This document shows, one piece after another, positions 1 to 4,915 of a stretch of DNA of 5,822 nucleotides. The notes below the pieces were generated by a model. It did no database searches and was not told where the DNA came from. It was given only the letters and a program-made list of their open reading frames with translations. This DNA is from Methanomicrobium sp. Lineage in GTDB: Archaea; Halobacteriota; Methanomicrobia; Methanomicrobiales; Methanomicrobiaceae. The first letter of the stretch is position 1; every line of letters begins with the position of its first letter. The DNA lies in assembly GCA_017553245.1 (NCBI GenBank), contig JAFZMT010000127.1:1-5822 (forward strand). Direction: 5' to 3'. The translations under genes were made by a program, and so were the position numbers.

Positions 1-1
1 A

Positions 2-6
2 AAGGA
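2..6 (+). promoter_or_regulatory. Ribosome binding site of ADH synthase copy 1
   Basis: AAGGA lies 6 nt before the ATG at 13, a normal SD position. Only 12 nt of upstream DNA are present, so the promoter of this gene, or an upstream operon partner, is outside the window. Confidence 0.6.
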
Positions 7-12
7 TTAAAA

Positions 13-810
13 ATGAGAGGAAAAGAGATACGACTTGAAAGAATCATGAAGAGAGATACGGGAACGACAGTCATAGTGCCGATGGATCACGGAGTCACTT
101 CGGGACCCATACCCGGGCTCATAAATCTCGATGAGACCGTCAACCTTCTTGCAAAAGGCGGCGCAAACGCCGTCATCGGTCATATAGGGCTCGCACTGCA
201 CGGTCACAGGAAAGTCGGACCCGATATCGGTCTGATTCTTCATCTTTCGGCAAGCACGGACCTGGGTCCCGACCCGAACAACAAGGTAATCGTCAACACG
301 GTTCAGAACGCACTTAAGATGGGTGCCGACGGCGTTTCAATGCATGTTAACATCGGCGCTCCCAGCGAGGCGCAGATGCTTGCCGATCTCGGTCGCGTTG
401 CCGTCGAGTGCATGGAGTGGGGAATGCCGCTCCTTGCGATGATGTATCCCCGCGGCAAATCGATAAACTGCGACAATACGCTCGAAGCGGTCAAGATTGC
501 CGCACGTGTGGGCTCGGAGCTGGGTGCGGATATAGTAAAGACGGTGTATACCGGCGATCCCGACTCGTTCCGCGAGGTAACCGAGGGCTGTCACGTCCCC
601 GTGGTAATCGCGGGCGGCTCAAAGACCGATGATCTCGCGACAATGGAGATAATCGAGGGCGCGATGCTCGGCGGCGCCGCGGGTGTGTCAATCGGCAGAA
701 ATGCGTTCCAGCACAGGCATCCCGACCTGTTTGTCAAAGCCGCCACCATGATTGTCCATGAACGCAGAACGGCGGCGGAAGCGATAGAATTCATGAGATC
801 CGCGGAATGA
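13..810 (+). CDS. aroA': 2-amino-3,7-dideoxy-D-threo-hept-6-ulosonate (ADH) synthase, copy 1
   Basis: A 265-residue cytosolic aldolase of the DhnA/class I fructose-bisphosphate aldolase family. In archaea, ADH synthase (MJ0400 type) joins L-aspartate semialdehyde to a 6-deoxy-5-ketofructose-1-phosphate-derived unit, giving the precursor that AroB' converts to 3-dehydroquinate. Visible landmarks are the N-terminal GKEIRLERIM, the PMDHG motif with Asp25 and His26, GHR near residue 65, the MMYPRG motif with Tyr145, and Lys176 in DIVKTVYTGD. As I recall MJ0400, Asp33, Tyr153 and Lys184 are the catalytic residues, and the 31-residue Tyr-to-Lys spacing is the same here. The C-terminal half has the phosphate-binding IAGG and GRNAFQ segments of a TIM barrel. 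Length is normal for the family. The family is certain. Whether this copy or copy 2 is the true ADH synthase is inferred; copy 1 looks closer to what I remember of methanogen enzymes. Confidence 0.88.
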   Translation: MRGKEIRLERIMKRDTGTTVIVPMDHGVTSGPIPGLINLDETVNLLAKGGANAVIGHIGLALHGHRKVGPDIGLILHLSASTDLGPDPNNKVIVNTVQNALKMGADGVSMHVNIGAPSEAQMLADLGRVAVECMEWGMPLLAMMYPRGKSINCDNTLEAVKIAARVGSELGADIVKTVYTGDPDSFREVTEGCHVPVVIAGGSKTDDLATMEIIEGAMLGGAAGVSIGRNAFQHRHPDLFVKAATMIVHERRTAAEAIEFMRSAE

Positions 811-864
811 GTGCCGACTTGGAAATATGTCCGTACCAAAACTAAAAAGCCACTCAAGATCACC

Positions 865-873
865 TAATATATA
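865..873 (+). promoter_or_regulatory. Candidate archaeal TATA box for the copy 2 operon
   Basis: TAATATATA stands out in an otherwise mixed sequence, about 100 bp before the ATG at 972. An archaeal transcription start is normally about 25 bp downstream of the box. That would place it near 893-898 and leave a leader of roughly 75 nt. The bases just upstream are not a good purine-rich BRE, which lowers confidence. Confidence 0.5.
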
Positions 874-890
874 CATCGGAAATACATCGA
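871..890 (+). repeat. Direct repeat ATACATCG, two copies 11 bp apart, overlapping the TATA box
   Basis: ATACATCG occurs at 871-878 and again at 882-889. The 11-bp start-to-start distance is about one helical turn, so a protein could read both from the same face of the DNA. The first copy overlaps the 3' end of the TATA-like box. Use as a repressor site is inferred from position only. Confidence 0.45.
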
Positions 891-891
891 T

Positions 892-906
892 TTGTCTCAA
901 AGACAA
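892..906. promoter_or_regulatory. Perfect inverted repeat at the predicted transcription start (operator candidate)
   Basis: TTGTCT-CAA-AGACAA is a perfect 6-bp inverted repeat with a 3-bp centre. It sits where transcription would begin if 865-873 is the TATA box, so a dimeric regulator bound here would block RNA polymerase. It does not match the TGTACA box of the archaeal tryptophan regulator TrpY. A weak RNA hairpin in the leader is an alternative reading. Confidence 0.45.
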
Positions 907-925
907 TGCTCTGAAAAACAAAAAG

Positions 926-951
926 CGAAAACAAACGAAAACAAACGAAAA
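926..951 (+). repeat. 10-bp tandem repeat CGAAAACAAA in the leader
   Basis: Two exact copies of CGAAAACAAA (926-935, 936-945) are followed by a partial third (CGAAAA, 946-951) and then a run of A with single G. The segment is just upstream of the copy 2 start codon and has almost no U or paired complement, so the RNA leader would be single-stranded there. The function is unknown. Confidence 0.6.
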
Positions 952-971
952 AAGAAAAAAAGAAGTGCAAA

Positions 972-1754
972 ATGATTGGAAAAGCAATAAGACTCGAAAG
1001 AATAATGAATCGTAACACCGGAAGAACGGTTGTCATACCCCTTGATCACGGCTTCAGCATGGGACAGATCGAAGGACTCGGAGATATGCCCAAGATTATC
1101 GCCGACATCTCGGACGGCGGAGCAAACGCGATTGTCCTGCACAAGGGAATGGTAAAGGCGGGGCACAGGAAGCACGGTCGCGATATCGGGCTCATAGTCC
1201 ACTTATCGGCAAGCACCTCGCTCAACCCCGACCCCAACGACAAGGTCATGGTCTGCACGGTCGAAGAGGCGATTGCGCTCGGCGCCGATGCCGTATCCGT
1301 GCACATCAACCTCGGAGCGCCGCACGAATCCAGAATGATCGAGGAGGCGGGCAAGGTCTCACGCGAATGCACAAAGTGGGGAATGCCGCTTTTAATCATG
1401 ATCTACCCGAGAGGTAACGGCGTTGACCCGCAGTCGCCGCAGGCAATCGGTCACTGCGTCCGAGTCGCCGAAGAGCTGGGCGCGGATCTGATTAAGACGA
1501 GCTACACGGGCGATCCGGAAAGTTTCAAAAAGATAACTTCGGCATGTTCGGTTCCCGTTCTTATCGCGGGCGGCGAAAAAGCCGCGGACATCGAGTCTCT
1601 TGAGACCGTCCGCGAGGCAATCACAAAGGGCGGCTGCGCGGGCGTGGCTCTCGGAAGGAACTCGTTCCAGAGAGAGAATCCGAAAGAGTTCATTCGTGCG
1701 CTCTGTTCCGTTGTCCACGAGAACAAGGATCCCAAAGAGGCTTTGAAGCTCTGA
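972..1754 (+). CDS. ADH synthase family aldolase, copy 2
   Basis: A 260-residue paralogue of copy 1, about half identical by eye and colinear except for single-residue gaps after YPRG and after IAGG. It keeps the family residues: Asp25-His26 in PLDHG, GHR near 65, Tyr145 in MIYPRG and Lys175 in DLIKTSYTGD. It therefore looks catalytically competent. It differs from copy 1 around residues 55-60 (LHKG here, GHIG in copy 1) and in the loop after YPRG. It could be a second ADH synthase, or the MJ1585-type aldolase that makes 6-deoxy-5-ketofructose-1-phosphate, the co-substrate of ADH synthase; the sequence alone does not decide this. The SD is weak (GAAGTG, 962-967). It begins the likely operon, 36 nt before aroB'. 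Confidence 0.8.
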   Translation: MIGKAIRLERIMNRNTGRTVVIPLDHGFSMGQIEGLGDMPKIIADISDGGANAIVLHKGMVKAGHRKHGRDIGLIVHLSASTSLNPDPNDKVMVCTVEEAIALGADAVSVHINLGAPHESRMIEEAGKVSRECTKWGMPLLIMIYPRGNGVDPQSPQAIGHCVRVAEELGADLIKTSYTGDPESFKKITSACSVPVLIAGGEKAADIESLETVREAITKGGCAGVALGRNSFQRENPKEFIRALCSVVHENKDPKEALKL

Positions 1755-1759
1755 GTCGG

Positions 1760-1771
1760 TTTCAATTGAAA
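1760..1771. promoter_or_regulatory. 12-bp perfect palindrome in the copy 2/aroB' gap
   Basis: TTTCAATTGAAA is perfectly self-complementary and occupies a third of the 36-nt gap. There is no room for a promoter with a normal start site before the aroB' ATG at 1791. If functional it would act within the transcript or as a protein-binding site. A 12-bp palindrome can also occur by chance in AT-rich sequence. Confidence 0.3.
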
Positions 1772-1790
1772 TCATAAAAACGGAAGAATT

Positions 1791-2864
1791 ATGAAGAAAG
1801 AATTCTGGGTGGACCTTCGCAGCTGGAACAAGGAATACGCGGTTACGGCGATAGAGTCGGGCGCAGACAGGCTTGTTCTTGACGGCGGCAGTCTTGATGC
1901 GGCAAAAAGGCTCGGTAGAATAAAGGCAGTCCTTTCGTCGGAGTCATCATCGTCGGATTCGTCATCCGCGACCTGCGAGTGCGGCAAATCTGATGAACTC
2001 GTTATCGGAAAGGATGTCTTTGAGGTTGAGATAACCGATAAGAAGAGCGAGAATGACGCGGTAAAACTCTCGAAAAAGGGTTATGTCGTTGTGAAAACAA
2101 CGGACTGGAATGTAATTCCGCTGGAGAACCTTGCGGCACAGTCCGAGATGATAATAGCCGCGGTCTCGGATGCGAGAGAAGCCGCGATGGCTCTGGGCGT
2201 TCTTGAAAAGGGCGTCAGCGGCATTATGCTTAAGCCCTCGTCGGCGTCGGTGATTTCCGAGGTCGCAAAGCTGATGAAAGAGAATTCGGGCAGCGTAGAA
2301 CTTACGCGGTTTAAGGTAAAGTCGGTTGAGCCTGTCGGCATGGGCGACCGCGTCTGCGTTGATACATGTTCGCTATTAAAGGACGGCGAAGGCATGATGA
2401 TAGGCAGTTCGTCCTCGGCATTTCTGCTCGTTCACGCCGAGACTCTTGAAAATCCGTATGTTGCCCCGCGTCCTTTCCGCGTGAATGCGGGCGCCGTCCA
2501 TGCCTATGCCGTGATGGCGGACGGCAGGACAAAGTATCTCGCCGAGGTTAAAGCGGGCGACAGCGTTCTGATTGCGGATTCGCAGGGTAAGACCTCCGAG
2601 GCTACGGTCGGGCGCGTGAAGATAGAGCGCCGCCCCATGCTTCTGGTAACGGCGGTCAGCGTCGGCGACGGCAATGGCGGCAACGGCGGCGGCAAGGAGA
2701 TCTCGGCAATCCTTCAGAATGCGGAGACCATACGCCTCGTAAGCGGCGACAGGAAACCTGTCTCTGTTGTCGACCTCAAAGCCGGCGACATCATACTCGG
2801 AAGAGTCGAGGAAGGCGGGCGTCACTTCGGTTATGCCGTAAAAGAGACGATTCTTGAGAAATAA
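1791..2864 (+). CDS. aroB': 3-dehydroquinate synthase II
   Basis: A 357-residue cytosolic enzyme of the archaeal type II dehydroquinate synthase family, which oxidatively deaminates and cyclises ADH to 3-dehydroquinate with NAD. It is unrelated to bacterial AroB. Hallmarks are DWNVIPLENL (105-114), GDRVCVDTC (185-193), GSSSSAFLLVHAET (205-218), the block from NPYVAPRPFRV into NAGAVHAY (221-239), ILQNAETIRLV (307-317) and GRHFG (343-347). Position directly after the ADH synthase gene fits the pathway order. The N-terminal FWVDLRSW supports the ATG at 1791, although the SD (GGAAG, 1782-1786) is weak. Two low-complexity insertions are unusual: a Ser/Asp/Glu-rich stretch at 49-59 followed by CEC, and a Gly/Asn-rich stretch at 292-301. 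Both probably sit in surface loops. Confidence 0.93.
   Translation: MKKEFWVDLRSWNKEYAVTAIESGADRLVLDGGSLDAAKRLGRIKAVLSSESSSSDSSSATCECGKSDELVIGKDVFEVEITDKKSENDAVKLSKKGYVVVKTTDWNVIPLENLAAQSEMIIAAVSDAREAAMALGVLEKGVSGIMLKPSSASVISEVAKLMKENSGSVELTRFKVKSVEPVGMGDRVCVDTCSLLKDGEGMMIGSSSSAFLLVHAETLENPYVAPRPFRVNAGAVHAYAVMADGRTKYLAEVKAGDSVLIADSQGKTSEATVGRVKIERRPMLLVTAVSVGDGNGGNGGGKEISAILQNAETIRLVSGDRKPVSVVDLKAGDIILGRVEEGGRHFGYAVKETILEK
1935..1967 (+). repeat. TCN codon repeat encoding a serine-rich loop in AroB'
   Basis: Eleven consecutive codons encode nine Ser plus one Glu and one Asp, mainly TCG and TCA. They lie where related proteins usually have a short loop after the third strand-helix unit. The imperfect trinucleotide pattern suggests growth by slippage followed by drift. 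The reading frame is kept and all downstream motifs are intact. Confidence 0.6.
2664..2693 (+). repeat. GGC-rich repeat encoding a glycine/asparagine loop in AroB'
   Basis: Ten codons (residues 292-301) encode seven Gly, two Asn and one Asp, mostly GGC. They lie between the RRPMLLVTAV strand and the conserved ILQNAETIRLV block. This is consistent with a flexible loop lengthened by triplet slippage and does not break the frame. Confidence 0.55.
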
Positions 2865-2886
2865 GGGATATTTAGGAGATTACGGG

Positions 2887-2898
2887 GTGAAACAGTGA
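2887..2898 (+). other. Three-codon reading frame GTG-AAA-CAG-TGA overlapping the tyrA start
   Basis: AGGAG at 2874-2878 is 8 nt before a GTG at 2887, which is a good SD spacing. That frame stops after three codons at a TGA overlapping the tyrA GTG (GTGA, 2895-2898). The same AGGAG is 16 nt from the tyrA start, which is too far, while GGTGA (2886-2890) is 4 nt from it. Either the latter is the tyrA SD and this micro-frame is chance, or ribosomes reinitiate. I favour chance. Confidence 0.25.
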
Positions 2899-3992
2899 CG
2901 GAATTGACGGACAACCGCAACGGAGGAGGTTGCGTCTCATGCGGCGACCGTGCCTTAAACGGAGAATCCGCATGTGTCGGATGCTCACAGCGCGGGTGCA
3001 ACTTCTCATCCGCGGATAATAACGGAGTCCTTATCGGCATTATCGGCGGTTTCGGAGGCATGGGCAGTCTCTTCAGAGGTGTATTCGAGAGAGCCGGTAT
3101 CGAGGTAATCTGCTCGGGCGTCAATACCTTCTATTCCAACCGCTATCTTGCCGCAAAATGCGATATCGTCATTGTTTCCGTGCCTATTCACGAGACAATA
3201 AAAGTTATCGAAGAGATAGCGCCGATAATGAACAAAAACCAGCTTCTCTGCGATTTCACCTCGATTAAGACCGCGCCCGTCGAGGCTATGCTCAAATCCG
3301 AGGCGCAGGTCATGGGGCTTCATCCGATGTTCGGACCCTCGGTTGCGTCCATAAAAGGTCAGACCATAGTCGCATCGCCTGTGAGATGCCGCGATTCCGA
3401 CAAAAAACTGCTCTTTGATATCTTCGAAAACGAAGGCGTGTCGGTCTGCGTCATGACTCCGCAGGAGCATGACCGCGTTATGGGCATTGTGCAGGGGCTT
3501 GTGCATTTCGCAACGCTATCGGTCGCGGAGGCGGTCCGAAATACCCTTGAAAGTGCAAAGAGTTCGGGAGATTCTCTCACACTCGATACCGTAATCTCGG
3601 TCATGAGTCCCGTTTACCGCATAGAGATGGGGCTTATAGGAAGGATTCTCGGACAGGATGCGGGTTTATACGGTGATATTCTCAAGATGAACCCCGCGGT
3701 TGTTCCCGTTATTGAAGAGATGTCGGCGGCGGTTTCGAGGCTGAAAACCATAGTTGAGGACGGTTCAAAGGAGAGCTTTGAGGACTTTGATGAGTTTTTC
3801 ATGACGAACCGCGAGGCGTTTTCGTCCTATATCCCGCAGGCAACCGCGGATACCGATAAACTCATAGTTGCGATGACAAAGGAAGAAACTGGCGAAACTG
3901 ACGGAACTTACAAAGAGAACGAAATGGGCGAAAAGAGAGGAAATAACGAAAAGGAAGTTGGAGTTACGAATGATGCGGAGGGGAGATTCTGA
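2895..3992 (+). CDS. tyrA: Prephenate dehydrogenase with N-terminal zinc-ribbon-like extension
   Basis: A 365-residue cytosolic enzyme that oxidatively decarboxylates prephenate to 4-hydroxyphenylpyruvate, the tyrosine branch. Residues 45-60 are the Rossmann nucleotide loop (GIIGGFGGMG). VSVPIHETI, GLHPMFGPS with the catalytic His143, EHDRVM with His192, VHF with His204, and YRIEMGLIGR with Arg250 and Tyr259 line up with His197, His245, His257, Arg294 and Tyr303 of the E. coli T-protein as I recall it. There is no chorismate mutase domain. Instead, residues 1-44 carry Cys13, Cys16, Cys27, Cys30 and Cys35 (CxxC-x10-CxxC-x4-C), like a short zinc ribbon. The GTG start is required: the only other start-like codons are TTG at 2904 and an ATG inside the Rossmann loop at 3060. 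A charged tail of about 35 residues follows the core. The gene is 30 nt after aroB' and in the same frame. Confidence 0.9.
   Translation: MTELTDNRNGGGCVSCGDRALNGESACVGCSQRGCNFSSADNNGVLIGIIGGFGGMGSLFRGVFERAGIEVICSGVNTFYSNRYLAAKCDIVIVSVPIHETIKVIEEIAPIMNKNQLLCDFTSIKTAPVEAMLKSEAQVMGLHPMFGPSVASIKGQTIVASPVRCRDSDKKLLFDIFENEGVSVCVMTPQEHDRVMGIVQGLVHFATLSVAEAVRNTLESAKSSGDSLTLDTVISVMSPVYRIEMGLIGRILGQDAGLYGDILKMNPAVVPVIEEMSAAVSRLKTIVEDGSKESFEDFDEFFMTNREAFSSYIPQATADTDKLIVAMTKEETGETDGTYKENEMGEKRGNNEKEVGVTNDAEGRF
3885..3911 (+). repeat. Three imperfect 9-bp repeats in the tyrA C-terminal tail
   Basis: GAAACTGGC, GAAACTGAC and GGAACTTAC follow one another and encode ETG-ETD-GTY. They begin the hydrophilic tail that extends past the usual end of the dehydrogenase domain. 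The tail is rich in Glu, Lys, Asn and Gly and is probably disordered. Confidence 0.55.
3977..3991 (+). promoter_or_regulatory. Ribosome binding site and CTG start of pheA, overlapping the tyrA stop
   Basis: GGAGG (3977-3981) lies 7 nt before CTG at 3989-3991. The tyrA stop TGA is 3990-3992, giving a CTGA junction that mimics the usual ATGA or GTGA overlap. The same GGAGG-plus-7 spacing precedes the aroA ATG. The pheA frame is closed by TGA at 3971-3973, and it has no ATG or GTG before the conserved GPKGTFSH motif. Confidence 0.6.
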
Positions 3993-4915
3993 CAATCGCG
4001 GTATTGGGTCCGAAGGGGACTTTCTCACATGAGATTGCCGGCAGGGTATGCGACCGCGGCGAAGAGATTCTCTTTTATCCGACGATTCGTGAGGTTTTCG
4101 CTGCCGTTTCGGAAAGGTCATCCGATGATCCCGATTTCAGAGGCATTGTCCCCGTCGAGAACAGCGGCGCGGGCGGCGTCTTTGAGACTCTTGAGGGGCT
4201 TTTGAGCACGGACTGCACGGTATGCGCAGAGTATTATCTGCCCGTGCGTTACGTGTTTGCGACATCAAAGGGCACGGCGGCGAAAATGCCGCGGTTCATG
4301 TCTCAGGACGGTTCAAAATCCGCAGACCTTTCGGCGTTCGGCGTTGTATATGCACATCCGCAGGCACATGCCCAGTGCAGTGTTTTCCTCTCGGAATTGA
4401 GTAAAGCCGCGGTTATTCACACGACGAGCAATGCAAAGAGCGCCGAAGATACTCTTGTCGAATCCTCGGAGCTTACAGCCGCGGTTACCACGCGCAGTGC
4501 CGCGGAGATCTGCGGACTTGAGATAATCCGCGAGAATATCCAGAATTACGACAGCAATACCACGCGTTTCCTTGAGATAAGAAAGACCGCGCCCGCGATG
4601 ACCCGCAAGTCCCCTGGTTTGGATGACTGTACGGTCTGCGACATTAAGTGCAGTATCGTGGTAATGCCCAACGGCAACTACCCCGGGCTTCTGTATCGCA
4701 TACTGAGCGTATTTGCCGGCAGGGAGATCAATCTGACAAGGATTGAGTCGCGTCCATCGGGAGATAAGATGGGAAAATACGTTTTCTTCATCGATTATGA
4801 GTTCGGTCGCGAGCTGGACGCCGACGGAAATACGAAATTACTTGACTGGCTGCGCACCATTACTGAGGTAAAGGAACTCGGATGCTATCCGAAAGCGAAG
4901 ACGGAGGGGCAGTGA
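3989..4915 (+). CDS. pheA: Prephenate dehydratase with C-terminal ACT domain
   Basis: A cytosolic enzyme that converts prephenate to phenylpyruvate, the phenylalanine branch; 308 residues if started at CTG. The dehydratase domain (about 1-200) has GPKGTFSHE (7-15), the VPVENSGAGGVFETLEG region, YAHPQAHAQC and the catalytic NTTRF motif with Thr192-Arg193-Phe194. The ACT domain (about 215-300) has PGLLY (232-236) and ESRP (253-256), the motifs that bind phenylalanine for feedback inhibition in this family. No chorismate mutase domain is present. The first canonical codon, TTG at 4004, would remove the first beta strand (TIAVL) and lies 22 nt from the SD. The CTG at 3989 restores LTIAVLGPKG, the usual family beginning. 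ATT at 3986 is a less likely alternative. The stop overlaps the aroA start by 1 nt. Confidence 0.92.
   Translation: MTIAVLGPKGTFSHEIAGRVCDRGEEILFYPTIREVFAAVSERSSDDPDFRGIVPVENSGAGGVFETLEGLLSTDCTVCAEYYLPVRYVFATSKGTAAKMPRFMSQDGSKSADLSAFGVVYAHPQAHAQCSVFLSELSKAAVIHTTSNAKSAEDTLVESSELTAAVTTRSAAEICGLEIIRENIQNYDSNTTRFLEIRKTAPAMTRKSPGLDDCTVCDIKCSIVVMPNGNYPGLLYRILSVFAGREINLTRIESRPSGDKMGKYVFFIDYEFGRELDADGNTKLLDWLRTITEVKELGCYPKAKTEGQ
4903..4907 (+). promoter_or_regulatory. Ribosome binding site of aroA inside the end of pheA
   Basis: GGAGG is 7 nt before the ATG at 4915, which overlaps the pheA TGA (TGATG). A GTG at 4912 is in the same frame directly before that ATG, but the SD spacing (4 nt) favours the ATG. 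Confidence 0.7.

Larger units (their letters stand above)
811..971. other. 161-bp intergenic region between the two ADH synthase genes
   Basis: This is the only sizeable non-coding stretch in the window. It contains no convincing gene. The first 50 bp show no hairpin followed by a T-run, so I see no intrinsic terminator for copy 1. The middle carries an AT-rich TATA-like element with direct and inverted repeats. The last 60 bp are very A-rich on the + strand with a 10-bp tandem repeat. This composition differs sharply from the flanking genes and suggests a regulated promoter plus an unstructured leader for copy 2 and the downstream operon. Confidence 0.7.

Noticed and set aside
811..865. An intrinsic terminator after copy 1
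   Set aside because: No stable hairpin with a following T-run is visible, so co-transcription of copy 1 with the rest cannot be excluded.
915..960. A CRISPR-like or origin-like repeat array
   Set aside because: The unit is only 10 bp, contiguous without spacers, and present in two and a half copies; it fits a simple low-complexity leader.
827..1015. A + strand 62-codon frame covering the copy 1/copy 2 spacer
   Set aside because: It is a lysine- and asparagine-rich read-through of the A-rich leader, overlaps the copy 2 start, crosses the TATA-like box, and has no recognisable motif.
2376..2825. Minus-strand 149-codon frame opposite aroB'
   Set aside because: It is antisense to conserved AroB' motifs, has no SD or family resemblance, and is explained by codon bias on the opposite strand.
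2862..2897. Stop-codon readthrough producing an AroB'-TyrA fusion, since both genes share a frame
   Set aside because: The TAA is ordinary, tyrA has its own SD and GTG start, and same-frame neighbours occur by chance one time in three.
3006..3506. Minus-strand 166-codon frame opposite tyrA
   Set aside because: It overlaps the catalytic core of TyrA entirely and shows no recognisable domain; it is a shadow frame.
4004..4915. TTG at 4004 as the start of pheA
   Set aside because: It deletes the first beta strand of the dehydratase fold and is 22 nt from the only good SD, whereas CTG at 3989 fits both.
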